DNA of 64,000 nt, from contig JAHBNG010000042.1 in the NCBI GenBank assembly GCA_019217005.1, positions 42,198 to 106,197 on the forward strand. The letters are read 5' to 3'. Positions 19,585-28,411 of this stretch are shown piece by piece; within the stretch, counting starts at the first letter, position 1; each line of letters opens with the position of its first letter. A program made the translations under genes and the position numbers. The notes under the pieces were generated by a model. It was not told where the DNA came from and searched no databases. It was given only the letters and a program-made list of their open reading frames with translations. The stretch is from Chloroflexi bacterium TSY. GTDB taxonomy: Bacteria; Chloroflexota; Anaerolineae; Caldilineales; Caldilineaceae.

Positions 19585-21744
19585 ATGGCTTTACCACAGG
19601 ACTATACTGAGCGCGTCTACGCCGGCGTGCTTGGAAAACTCATCGGTGTCTATCTCGGCCGCCCTTTTGAGGGCTGGTCGTATGAGATGATTATGGAACA
19701 TCTAGGCGAGATCAACTATTACGTCCATGAAAAGTTGGACGTCTCCTTAATCGTGACCGATGACGATATTTCCGGCACGTTTACCTTTTTGCGAGCGTTA
19801 TCGGATTATGGCAACAGTCTTGATCTGACGCCTGCCCAGATTGGTCAATCCTGGCTCAATTACCTTATTGAGGAGCGCACAATTCTCTGGTGGGGAGGTC
19901 TGGGTAACTCTACCGAACACACCGCCTATCTCCGCCTGAAAAATGGGATCGAGGCACCGCGGAGCGGCTCAATTGAACTCAATGGAAAAGTCGTCGCCGA
20001 ACAGATCGGTTCGCAGATTTTCATCGATGGGTGGGCCATGGTTGCGCCAGGCGATCCAGAATTGGCTACCGATCTGGCGCGCCGTGCCGGTAGCGTCAGC
20101 CACGATGGGGAGGCTATTTATGGGGCACAAGTGCTGGCTGCGATGGAGGCACAAGCCTTTGTCGAACCCGATATTAATCGTCTGCTTGATACGGCGGTCG
20201 GCCTGATTCCGAATGACTCAATCATCTATCGACTGATAGGTGACGTGCGCGAGTGGCATGCCAAAGAGAGTGATTGGCGCAAGACGCGTGAACAGATTGC
20301 TGCAAACTATGGCTATGACAAATATGGCGGTAACTGTCACATGGTGCCCAATCATGCCTTGATTGTTCACTCGTTGCTGCATGGAGATGATGACTTTCAA
20401 AAGTCTCTCATGATTGTCAACACTTGCGGCTGGGATACGGATTGCAATTCTGGCAACGTGGGGTGTCTCTTGGGAATCAAAAATGGTCTGGCAGGAATTG
20501 ACAATTCGGGACCAGACTGGCGTGGCCCAGTTGCCGATCGCATGTATTTGCCAACGGCTGATGGGGGCCGCTCAATTACAGACGCCGTCACCGAGACGTT
20601 CCACATTGTCAACACCGGGCGCGCCCTCAATGGTGCCAAATCGATCGCACCAAAACAAGGAGCACGTTATCATTTTGAGCTACCTGGCTCACTGCAGGGG
20701 TTCCAGCCTGAAGAGAGCATTGAGGTTGCCGGTACGGTGGCAATCGACAATGTTGTTGGGCATAGTCGGCGCGGTCAGCGGAGTTTGGCCATACGTTATC
20801 AAAGCATTGCTCCTGGACGATCGGCCCGCGTTGCCACTCCCGTCTTTATCCCCTCAAAAGAGATTGCCGATTACTTTAGTCAGCGTGGTTATGCACTGTT
20901 GGCTTCGCCAACACTCTATCCTGGTCAGACTGTTCATGCGACTGTAGAAATGGATGAGACAAACAGTCAGAGTGCCACGTGCAATCTCTATATTCGATTC
21001 TATGGTGCTGAGGACGAGCTAGTTCTCAAACGGGGCGAAGAGGTTAAGTTAGCCGCTGGCGAAAAACATACTTTTTCTTGGCAAATCGGTGATTTGGGCG
21101 GTGCACCGATCGCTGATGTTGGCATTGAGATTCGAAGTGACCAGCGCGCCGACGGAACGCTCTATTTAGACTACCTGACGTGGGATGGCACACCAAATGT
21201 AGAGCTGCGTAAACCCGATTTTGCCGGTCAACCGATGCGTCGACAGAGCAAAGGTCCCGTAAGCAACATGTGGCGTCGGGCATGGGTTGATGGAGTGGAT
21301 CAATATCACTGGTGGTGGCCAGAAGCGTATCGAATTGTGCAAAATGAAGGACGAGGTCTCTTGATGCAGGGCATTCGTGACTGGCGTGACTATCAAGTTA
21401 ACTCGTCGATTCGACCTCATTTGGCCAAAGCCTTTGGGGTTGCCGGCCGCGTTCAAGGGATGAGGCGCTATTATGCATTGCTCCTCTGCTCTGATCAGAA
21501 GGCCCGTCTGATTAAGGCACTGGATGGCGATACCATATTGGCAGAAACTGATTTTGCTTGGTCGCTTGGCGGTGAATATACGTTGAATCTTCAAGTCGAA
21601 GGCAATCGTCTTGTCGGAACGATTGACGGGCAGGCTCTATTCGACCTAGAAGACACTGAGCGTCCACTGACTGGTGGAGGCATTGCACTGATCTGTGAGG
21701 AAGGGCGAGTGGCGACTGAATCTGTGCGAGTGCAACCAAATTAA
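19585..21744 (+). CDS. ADP-ribosylglycohydrolase family protein with C-terminal beta-sandwich (719 aa)
   Basis: N-terminal ADP-ribosylglycohydrolase (DraG/ARH-like) fold: the acidic motif VTDDDISGTFTFLRAL (about residues 57-72) and the paired CGWDTDCNSGNVGCLLG (about 281-297) supply the Asp residues that bind two magnesium ions in this family. Residues after about 340 form beta-rich regions, the last 170 resembling a laminin-G/concanavalin-like carbohydrate module (GLLMQGIRDWRDYQV, then VEGNRLVGTIDGQALFD). DraG enzymes are about 300 residues, so the C-terminal half is an addition seen in some Chloroflexota and planctomycete homologues. No signal peptide is evident. Likely acts on a sugar- or nucleoside-linked substrate rather than nitrogenase. 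Ribosome binding site AAGGAAC. Confidence 0.9.
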   Translation: MALPQDYTERVYAGVLGKLIGVYLGRPFEGWSYEMIMEHLGEINYYVHEKLDVSLIVTDDDISGTFTFLRALSDYGNSLDLTPAQIGQSWLNYLIEERTILWWGGLGNSTEHTAYLRLKNGIEAPRSGSIELNGKVVAEQIGSQIFIDGWAMVAPGDPELATDLARRAGSVSHDGEAIYGAQVLAAMEAQAFVEPDINRLLDTAVGLIPNDSIIYRLIGDVREWHAKESDWRKTREQIAANYGYDKYGGNCHMVPNHALIVHSLLHGDDDFQKSLMIVNTCGWDTDCNSGNVGCLLGIKNGLAGIDNSGPDWRGPVADRMYLPTADGGRSITDAVTETFHIVNTGRALNGAKSIAPKQGARYHFELPGSLQGFQPEESIEVAGTVAIDNVVGHSRRGQRSLAIRYQSIAPGRSARVATPVFIPSKEIADYFSQRGYALLASPTLYPGQTVHATVEMDETNSQSATCNLYIRFYGAEDELVLKRGEEVKLAAGEKHTFSWQIGDLGGAPIADVGIEIRSDQRADGTLYLDYLTWDGTPNVELRKPDFAGQPMRRQSKGPVSNMWRRAWVDGVDQYHWWWPEAYRIVQNEGRGLLMQGIRDWRDYQVNSSIRPHLAKAFGVAGRVQGMRRYYALLLCSDQKARLIKALDGDTILAETDFAWSLGGEYTLNLQVEGNRLVGTIDGQALFDLEDTERPLTGGGIALICEEGRVATESVRVQPN

Positions 21745-21751
21745 AGGGTGA

Positions 21752-21818
21752 TATGCCAAATTGTGTGTAAATTCGATTTTTCTCTGACTGCGATTGGTAA
21801 ATTACACAATTTGTACGA
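21752..21818. repeat. Diverged R4-like palindrome
   Basis: CCAAATTGTGTGTAAATT and AAATTACACAATTTG arms around TCTCTGACTGCG, the same central words as R4 copies 2 and 4. It stands at the broken end of the Rpn-type fragment. Confidence 0.55.
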
Positions 21819-22302
21819 TAACGCACGATATGATTGGAAATTGAGCTTGACTAGGGCGCTCTATGTAAAAGGATATAGTCGGACCGAGATTCTAAAACTT
21901 TATCACTTCATTGATTGGTTGATGCAGTTACCGTCTACAATGGAAGCCAACTACTGGCGGGAAGTACGTTTGTATGAGGAGAGAGAACAGATGGCCTATG
22001 TGACATATGCTGAACGAATCGGGCGCAAGCAAGGATTAGAACAAGGGTTGAAGCAAGGATTGGAGCAAAGTACGGGAGTTGTACGCGACACTCTTGTAAA
22101 CATTTTGCGGATTCACTCTGGACTACGTGATGAAACTCTGGAGTCCATTCGAGAGCAGCTAAAGAAGATTACGGAACTGCCCATTCTGAAAGAATTAACC
22201 GACTTGGCTTTGCTCGAACCCAATCTAACAAAATTCTATAGTAGATTAGATGAAGCGCTTGAGCAGACACCAAATCGCGAGGAAGAGAATTCTGTATCGT
22301 GA
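21819..22302 (+). pseudogene. Rpn/PD-(D/E)XK nuclease-transposase family, C-terminal fragment
   Basis: Matches only the C-terminal third of the recombination-promoting nuclease family: WKLSLTRALYVKGYSRTEIL, then LPSTMEANYWREVRLYEERE, a Gln-rich coiled repeat (GLEQGLKQGLEQ) and a Leu-rich tail (ELTDLALLEPNL). The N-terminal nuclease domain is absent; the frame starts at a palindromic repeat. It ends in a GTGA overlap with the oxidoreductase start. It is probably a relic, but the open frame is kept. Confidence 0.72.
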
Positions 22303-23456
22303 GCGAAAATAAACACCCCTTCCGTGTTGCCATCATCGGTACGGCGAAACGCTCCAATTATCTCTATGGCCCAATTCTGAAAGCATTGCCCGACCAAGTG
22401 GAGCTCGTTGCTATTTGGGGCCGCAGTGTTGATTCCGCGCGCCAGCTAGGAGAAAGCCTTGCCGTTCCGTGGTATACAGACATGGGTCAACTCATTCGTG
22501 AAACCGTGCCCGACATTGGCATTGTCTCCGTGGCCTATTCAGCCAATGGCGAAGTGGGCTTAATGGCATTGGAACATGGATTGCACGTTCTGCTAGAGAC
22601 GCCTATTGCCCACAAGCTCAGCGAGGCGGATGCCATCATCCAGGCTGCTGACCAGCGGAATTTGAAGATCGAAGTCGCTGAGCAATTCCATCGACGTCCA
22701 CTGGAACAGATCAAGCTGAAATTGATCGAGTCTGGCCTCTTTGGCCGTGTGCATAGCTCATTCAATGATTTTGCTGGTCACGGCTATCATGGCGTCAGCG
22801 TGATGCGCAGTTATTTGGGCTTTGATGCCAAACCAACCCAGGTAACGGGCGTGGTTCGTAAGTATGACCTCGCTTCTTACTGGTCGCGCCCCTCGGGTAG
22901 TCATGTAACGCGACAGGAAACCCAAGAACACGGCATCATCGATTTTGAAAGCGGTCAGACTGGTATCTTTCATTGGACAAATGTTGGCTATGATTCTCCA
23001 TTGCGCTGGTGGCGGAGCGGTCGATTTTTGGCGGAGCGCGGGATGGGTGTGACCATTGGCTTCCATCTTGACTTGGAGGAACGCCTTTCTTTGTTGGCCC
23101 CAGGGGAGCAAGCTGCTCACTTTATCACGCTGGAACGTCGTTGCGAGCGGGTTGATGGCGGCGCCTTAATCGCGATGGTTGCCCACACTGGTGATTCCGA
23201 AATCCCCATTGTACAGTGGAACAATCCCTTTGCGCCATCAAATCAAGGCCACGGTCCTCAGTGGCACGATGACGAAATTGGTGTTGCTGGCTGTTTGCTG
23301 AGCTTAGTCGAGGCTATTCGTAACAATGCTGAGCCAAGCTATGGCCCGCATCAAGCCCGTCTTGATCAAGAGATCATCTTGGCAATTCGCCAGTCTTCGC
23401 TTGATGGAGGTCGTCCGATACAATTGCCACTCGATCCCTCAGAACAAACTCTCTAA
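22299..23456 (+). CDS. Gfo/Idh/MocA family oxidoreductase (385 aa)
   Basis: NAD(P)-dependent oxidoreductase. The N-terminal Rossmann fold begins FRVAIIGTAKRSNYLYGPIL (a degenerate nucleotide loop, GTAKRS instead of GxGxxG), followed by DQVELVAIWGRSVDSARQLG and the conserved MALEHGLHVLLETPIAH, where the usual EKP catalytic motif is replaced by ETP. The C-terminal beta-sheet domain (about 125-385) contains a histidine-rich HGIIDFESGQTGIFHWTN stretch. Starts at GTG, overlapping the previous frame by four bases. Substrate probably a sugar or cyclitol derivative; loss of the Lys suggests altered or absent activity. Confidence 0.85.
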   Translation: MSENKHPFRVAIIGTAKRSNYLYGPILKALPDQVELVAIWGRSVDSARQLGESLAVPWYTDMGQLIRETVPDIGIVSVAYSANGEVGLMALEHGLHVLLETPIAHKLSEADAIIQAADQRNLKIEVAEQFHRRPLEQIKLKLIESGLFGRVHSSFNDFAGHGYHGVSVMRSYLGFDAKPTQVTGVVRKYDLASYWSRPSGSHVTRQETQEHGIIDFESGQTGIFHWTNVGYDSPLRWWRSGRFLAERGMGVTIGFHLDLEERLSLLAPGEQAAHFITLERRCERVDGGALIAMVAHTGDSEIPIVQWNNPFAPSNQGHGPQWHDDEIGVAGCLLSLVEAIRNNAEPSYGPHQARLDQEIILAIRQSSLDGGRPIQLPLDPSEQTL

Positions 23457-23462
23457 CCAATG

Positions 23463-24860
23463 CTAAATGTCAACAGAACCTAGATGTTGTTTTTCCAGGG
23501 GGAGCGACCTCAATCGATTGAGCATGATGAAGAGTAGACCGATCGCTGCCAACCCAATGATGGCATAAAGCAATTGTGGACCCAAAAAATCGAAGATTAT
23601 CCCACCAATTGAGGGGCCTGTGGCTGTGCCAAGGGCCATAAACGCAGCATTCAGACCTAAAGCTTCACCGATTTGCTTGGGGTCAGCTCGTTTGGTGATC
23701 AAACTGCTGATATTGGGCGACATCAGGGCAAACCCGAATGGCACTGGCAAGAGCGCCAATAGCATGTAGATCAAGGCGCTCGTCCCCTTGTTTGTTTCGG
23801 GAGGCAAGAGCGCAAGCTGCTCAGGCGAGGGGGAAGGCGCTGCCCCATTTTCTTTACTCACCTCTACTTCGCCTTCGACGATAGTCGTCTGCTGCGTCAA
23901 TTCATCAATCATCGCTTGCTGGGTGTACCAAGGAACCACTTGTTGGGGGGTAAAGCTCGTTAGAAGGAATCCCATTGCAAACGATGCCAGCCCTACAAAA
24001 ATTAGCCGTCGCTCACCAAATCGTTTGCTCAAGGGACCGACCAGCCCACCCTGAACGAAGGCAATCACTAAACCGAACGTTGCGAAAAAGATAGCATTGC
24101 CAAAGCTGTTAAGACCTAGCCGGTTTAGAGTAAATGGAGCAAATGTTGCTTGAAACGAACCAAAAATCGTTTGGAGCAGCCAGACAAGCAGAAAGAGGAC
24201 GCCCAACTTTGGATCACTTAATGCTCTGATCATCCGGCCCACATTATGCCTACGACTTTGACCTTGGCCCCGTTTCTCCGGCGGTAAGGTTTCTTCGAAG
24301 ACAAAGGTTGTCAGCAGGATACTAACAAGAGCAAAACCAGCAGCCATAAAAGCGGGGGCGCTGTAGTTATTACCGCTGAGTCGCAGGGCAACACCGCTCA
24401 GGACTGGGCCAAGGATAAAACTAATCCCAAAGATTGCGCCAATTAAACCTAAACCCTTGGCGCGGTTTTGAGGCGATGTGCTATCAGTGATAGCCGACTG
24501 GACCGTAGCCAAATTGGCCCCAGTGATACCATCAACAAGGCGAGCCAAAAATAACATCCAGAGATTGCTCGCAAATCCCATGATCAAAAGGCTGGTAAAT
24601 GTCCCTACCTGAGCAGCGGCCAGGACTGGCTTGCGTCCAATCCGATCAGACAGAGCTCCCAAGATGGGCACAAACAAAAACTGCATAAGAGGGTAGCAGG
24701 AGACTAACAATCCGATAATGAGAGGTGTTGCATCGAATGCCAATGCATAAAAAGGAATAATGGGAATGATGATGGTCAGACCCATCACATCAACAAATAC
24801 GATCACGAGCACAGGCAGTAATCGCCTAAAGTTCAAGGTATCCGTTTGTGTCTCCGACAA
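23463..24860 (-). CDS. MFS transporter (465 aa)
   Basis: Twelve-helix major facilitator permease. Motif A, GALSDRIGRKPVL (about residues 64-76), lies between helices 2 and 3, and the first half resembles drug:H+ antiporters of the TetA type. A hydrophilic loop of about 60 residues (VPWYTQQAMIDELTQQTT onward, about 310-370) interrupts the second half. The last codons and the stop lie in the 19-bp motif (23464-23482), so the native C-terminus may have been replaced there. Substrate unknown, a drug or metabolite exporter is likely. Confidence 0.88.
   Translation of the reverse strand: MSETQTDTLNFRRLLPVLVIVFVDVMGLTIIIPIIPFYALAFDATPLIIGLLVSCYPLMQFLFVPILGALSDRIGRKPVLAAAQVGTFTSLLIMGFASNLWMLFLARLVDGITGANLATVQSAITDSTSPQNRAKGLGLIGAIFGISFILGPVLSGVALRLSGNNYSAPAFMAAGFALVSILLTTFVFEETLPPEKRGQGQSRRHNVGRMIRALSDPKLGVLFLLVWLLQTIFGSFQATFAPFTLNRLGLNSFGNAIFFATFGLVIAFVQGGLVGPLSKRFGERRLIFVGLASFAMGFLLTSFTPQQVVPWYTQQAMIDELTQQTTIVEGEVEVSKENGAAPSPSPEQLALLPPETNKGTSALIYMLLALLPVPFGFALMSPNISSLITKRADPKQIGEALGLNAAFMALGTATGPSIGGIIFDFLGPQLLYAIIGLAAIGLLFIMLNRLRSLPLEKQHLGSVDI
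23464..23482 (+). repeat. 19-bp motif, copy 2, forming the stop of the MFS gene
   Basis: TAAATGTCAACAGAACCTA, identical to copy 1. Its reverse complement gives the final residues Gly-Ser-Val-Asp-Ile and the TAG stop of the transporter. Confidence 0.75.
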
Positions 24861-24898
24861 GGGATCTCTCCTCTATGAGTGAGTGTAGTATAACAAAA

Positions 24899-24937
24899 GA
24901 AGTGACCCGCTCATTGTACTCGTGGGCGGGTCACTTT
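24899..24937 (-). terminator. Intrinsic terminator after the P450 gene
   Basis: Arms AAGTGACCCGC and GCGGGTCACTT with a 14-base loop; a T-rich tract (CTTCTTTTGTT) follows on the minus strand. It lies 35 bases after the P450 stop. Confidence 0.7.
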
Positions 24938-24972
24938 GAAAAGCTCTAGAGTTGTTTGATCTGGAGGGAGCC

Positions 24973-26430
24973 TTACACAACGACTGGCTCCGAAGCGCGT
25001 CTTATTGTTCCTAGTCGTAGTTTACTTACATTGAGTGAATCAGCTGCGGATACTGATTGCGCCTTATCCTCCCTGGCAATCAGTTGCATTCGTAGACCAT
25101 TTTTTGGTGACATCGTAATTAGAGGATTACGCTGAACCTGGCTATCGCTGGCTAAATGAAAGGTGAATTTCTGAGCAACGGTGGCCAAAATCAGTTGTGC
25201 TTCCATCATTGCAAACGAGTTTCCAATACAAATACGGGGTCCGGCACCAAATGGGATATATGCATAACGGGTCAATTTGCTTTCGTTATCGGTGGCAAAG
25301 CGTTCGGGAATAAACCGTTCCGGTTCTGGAAAGTAATCTGGATGGTGATGCATTACATGAGGAGAAATCCAAATACGGCCCCCTTTAGCGATAGGATAGT
25401 CACCAATGGTTGTATCTTCTACAGCGACCCGGGTGTTCAAGGCCCAAACTGGCGGATACATGCGCATTGATTCCTTGATAACCATTTCGGTGTATGGTAG
25501 CGATGCCAGATCGTGTAAGTTGGGGCGCCGGCCTTCAAGTACTTGTGCGAGCTCTGCATGAAGTTTTTTCTCCACCTCTGGATGTTGCGACAGCAAATAC
25601 CAAGTCCAAGTCAGTGCGTTGGACGTCGTTTCATGTCCGGCGGTAAAGAGCGTGATAACCTGGTCGCGCAGCTCCTCCCGCCCGAGTCGATTTCCCTCTT
25701 CGTCTTCCGACAACATCAGCATAGAGAGCAAATCACCTTGATCCGCAACCCCTGTTCGCAGCGTCTCTTCACGGCGGTCTGCAATCAGGTCATTCACAAT
25801 GCGATTGAGAACAGATCGTTCTTGTTTCTGTTTGCGATTGCGTTGCGTTGGAAACCAAGAGGGGAGATCAAGCATCGAATTGAATTCTTTGTCAGTGATC
25901 CCTTGTAAGGCATGAATCGATGCCCCAACGTTACGAGCTTCATCGGCCATAGTCATTCGATCAACATTAAAGAGCGTCTTGCAAACGACGAACATTGTGA
26001 GCTCCATCATCTCTTGGCTAATGTCACGCACTTCTCCATTCTGCCAATCCACAATCGTCTGCTCTGTGTAGTCAACGATCGTCTCTGCGTAATTTTGAAT
26101 GCGTTGGGCATGGAATGCAGGCTGGGCTAGTTTACGCTGCTTCTTGTGAGTCGAACCATTCGTAGTGACCAATCCATGTCCGATAAATTTGCTCAAAATA
26201 TTGATATCTCGCCGGTGTTTGGGAAACGATTTTGCCTTTGTGACGAGGACTTCACGAACGTATTCGGGATTTGAAATGAGAATGTAGTTGCGACCAAGAA
26301 GATTAAATTGAACGATGTCACCATACTCTGTCGCTAGCCTTGAGACGAATTCCGTATGGTCATTAGCGTTCATGAGACCGCTGCGCATCATATGAAGGGC
26401 GCCAAGTTTGGGCATAGTTGGATGTGTCAT
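24973..26430 (-). CDS. Cytochrome P450 (485 aa)
   Basis: Haem-thiolate monooxygenase. I-helix AGHETTSN (about residue 265), K-helix ExxR in KESMRMYPP (about 325), PERF meander around FIPERFATD and the haem-binding FGAGPRICIG with the ligand Cys (about residue 407). No N-terminal membrane helix, so soluble. The pattern and length resemble CYP102/CYP197-like bacterial P450s without a fused reductase. It is divergent from a TetR regulator and a long inverted repeat lies 34 bases upstream, indicating repression by that protein. Electron-donor proteins are not in the window. Confidence 0.94.
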   Translation of the reverse strand: MTHPTMPKLGALHMMRSGLMNANDHTEFVSRLATEYGDIVQFNLLGRNYILISNPEYVREVLVTKAKSFPKHRRDINILSKFIGHGLVTTNGSTHKKQRKLAQPAFHAQRIQNYAETIVDYTEQTIVDWQNGEVRDISQEMMELTMFVVCKTLFNVDRMTMADEARNVGASIHALQGITDKEFNSMLDLPSWFPTQRNRKQKQERSVLNRIVNDLIADRREETLRTGVADQGDLLSMLMLSEDEEGNRLGREELRDQVITLFTAGHETTSNALTWTWYLLSQHPEVEKKLHAELAQVLEGRRPNLHDLASLPYTEMVIKESMRMYPPVWALNTRVAVEDTTIGDYPIAKGGRIWISPHVMHHHPDYFPEPERFIPERFATDNESKLTRYAYIPFGAGPRICIGNSFAMMEAQLILATVAQKFTFHLASDSQVQRNPLITMSPKNGLRMQLIAREDKAQSVSAADSLNVSKLRLGTIRRASEPVVV

Positions 26431-26463
26431 GAGACTCCTTCCAATTGAATATAAAAATCGACA

Positions 26464-26555
26464 AATCGATTATTAATCAACACTGTGTCTATAATCTACA
26501 CCAAAATTCCCAAAATGTCAACCCCCTTTTTCAACATTGTGTTGATTAATCGACA
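26464..26555. promoter_or_regulatory. Probable TetR operator between P450 and tetR
   Basis: TCGATTATTAATCAACACTG and TGTTGATTAATCGACA form an inverted pair separated by about 45 bases. Placement just upstream of the P450 start fits a repressor binding site. The remaining gap to the regulator start (26556-26880) contains no further gene that I support. Confidence 0.65.
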
Positions 26556-26880
26556 TATTTATGATATGATCTATCAGAAAATTAGTTGACTACAGTCGCG
26601 CCACATTTAAACTTTAGCCATTTGTCCCTCGACAGGAACTAGTCTTATTGTCCGAAGTTTAAGCGGTGCCTCTGTTATGTGGTGAAATGAATAAAAATGG
26701 CTCAATCGGATCTCAAGTGGTTGACAAAAAAGAGCCACATTTACCATGAAGGAATTAAAGAGATTGAAGGATGATCTACCTCTTCTTCAATCCCTTCAGT
26801 GTCTTCATGGCTCGATTTTTCCTGTCAACTACATAAGAGCCTGTGGAACTGAACAAGAATTTCTCGGGAGGGCGTTGAAA

Positions 26881-27525
26881 ATGAGTGAAAAAAAGGTGGA
26901 TCGTCGCATTCGACGGACGCGTCGTTTGTTAGGTGAAGCATTGTTAGACCTTCTCCAAGAAAAAGATTATGAATCAATCACGGTACAGGAAATCACAGAC
27001 CGCGCCGATCTAAACCGAGCTACATTCTATCTCCATTATGAATCGAAACAGGAGTTGCTCTTTGACGGCTTGGCCGCACGCTTTGATGAACTTGTAGAAC
27101 GCATGAACCAAGAGTCATCAGACAAAATGGACTGGGGCGATTGTTCGAGTGAATTGATGATCTTCCAACATGCTGCAGACAATGCAGAATTGTATAAAGT
27201 CCTACTTGGCGAACGTGGAATTGGGTACGTTAAGCATCAAATTTTGGGCTATATTGCGTCCACAATGATGAGCGATTTTGAGCGCATGTCGATCACAGAT
27301 AGAGACTTAACTGTCCCCACCGAGATTGCCGCACAGCATATTGCAGGCTCGTTGTTTGCCTTAATTGGTTGGTGGCTCAATACCGACATGCCTCATTCCG
27401 TCGAGTATATGGCAGAGGTCTCCCGTCGTCTTTGTATAGGCGGTATTCTGCCACCAGAAGCGACACCAACTCTTTATGGAGCAGATGAGGCTGTCGGTAT
27501 ACGAGCGAATATGAGCGAAGAGTGA
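26881..27525 (+). CDS. TetR family transcriptional regulator (214 aa)
   Basis: DNA-binding repressor. The N-terminal helix-turn-helix spans about residues 9-55 (RRIRRTRRLLGEALLDLL, then SITVQEITDRADLNRATFYL), with the usual LHYESKQELLFDGL ending of the domain. The rest is a helical ligand domain of the TetR_C type (WWLNTDMPHS at its end). The start at 26881 is preferred to an upstream ATG (26746), since it places the HTH at the usual distance from the N-terminus. Divergent to the P450 gene, so the regulator probably senses that enzyme's substrate or product. The last 52 bases overlap the end of the convergent GNAT gene. Confidence 0.9.
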   Translation: MSEKKVDRRIRRTRRLLGEALLDLLQEKDYESITVQEITDRADLNRATFYLHYESKQELLFDGLAARFDELVERMNQESSDKMDWGDCSSELMIFQHAADNAELYKVLLGERGIGYVKHQILGYIASTMMSDFERMSITDRDLTVPTEIAAQHIAGSLFALIGWWLNTDMPHSVEYMAEVSRRLCIGGILPPEATPTLYGADEAVGIRANMSEE

Positions 27526-28055
27526 ATTGCTCCATCGCAGGCACGATGATCGTTCTGTAAAACACCTTCAAGCGTGAATCCTATCCGTCTTGCTATGGCT
27601 GCGCTAGATATATTGTGGTCGCTACAGCGAATCTCCACACGTTGAGCATTCAAGTGGTTCAAAGCATATTCGGTCAGAAGACGAACTGCCTCTGTTGCGT
27701 ACCCTTGACCAGTTTCAGACGCGCGAAGCCAATATCCTATCTGAAAGTATCTGATATCCCAATCGATTGGTTTCAGCTCTGTCCCTCCCACAAAGCGAGT
27801 CTCATTGTTTGCCCAAATCCCAACTGACAACTCAGTTCTCAAGAGCCAGGCAGCTTGTTGCTGGGCAATCCAATCACGACTTTCGTCGATTGTCTGATGT
27901 GAATCGGCAAAAGGAAGCCAAGGCCGCAAATGATCCCGTGATTCTCCAATCGCTGTAAATAAGTCTGTCGCATCATCTCCTCGGTAAGGACGAATAACGA
28001 TGCGATCACCCTGTAAAACGTCAAATAGTGAAATAAGTGTTTGATGGGTTGACAT
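27474..28055 (-). CDS. RimJ/RimL-type GNAT N-acetyltransferase (193 aa)
   Basis: Acetyl-CoA-dependent acyltransferase. The acceptor-side strand DRIVIRPYRGDDATDLF opens the fold, the core strand RYFQIGYWLRASETGQGYATE carries the acetyl-CoA loop (GQGYATEAV), and ALNHLNAQRVEIRCSDHNISS contains the Asn typical of RimJ-type enzymes. Similar to ribosomal-protein or Ser-acetyltransferase members. The start is at 28055, because the upstream Met gives only five additional residues. Its 3' end overlaps antisense with the TetR gene by 52 bases. Confidence 0.88.
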   Translation of the reverse strand: MSTHQTLISLFDVLQGDRIVIRPYRGDDATDLFTAIGESRDHLRPWLPFADSHQTIDESRDWIAQQQAAWLLRTELSVGIWANNETRFVGGTELKPIDWDIRYFQIGYWLRASETGQGYATEAVRLLTEYALNHLNAQRVEIRCSDHNISSAAIARRIGFTLEGVLQNDHRACDGAIHSSLIFARIPTASSAP

Positions 28056-28120
28056 TGCTCTCGCTTCCACTCTCCCGAGTAGGTTACATGGTCACTAGAG
28101 ATCATAAGGATTCAGAATAT

Positions 28121-28192
28121 GGGACACGGATCGAGACAGATTTCACGGATTTATTCTGAGATGATCCGTGTTCATCCTAAAAATCCGTGTCC
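28121..28192. repeat. GGGACACGGAT palindromic repeat
   Basis: Outer arms GGGACACGGAT and ATCCGTGTCCT, inner CACGGAT / ATCCGTG, so two nested hairpins. Intergenic filler between the GNAT and repeat-protein genes; nothing else supported in 28071-28411. Confidence 0.6.
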
Positions 28193-28411
28193 TAATCTCA
28201 ATCCCTATAATGTCTACTAATTTGATGATTGGATATTGCAATCCTCATAATATAGCGTGATGATGATATTCCACAAGATCTCCATAAGTTCTCACGGATT
28301 TCTCCGCACCCCACTGGTAAACTTGGGACAGCTGCTTGTACAACAATGAGCAGTATCTGACAAAGTAACCATAAACCTATCGGCAGATAGATAACGTTAG
28401 GAGTAAAAAGC

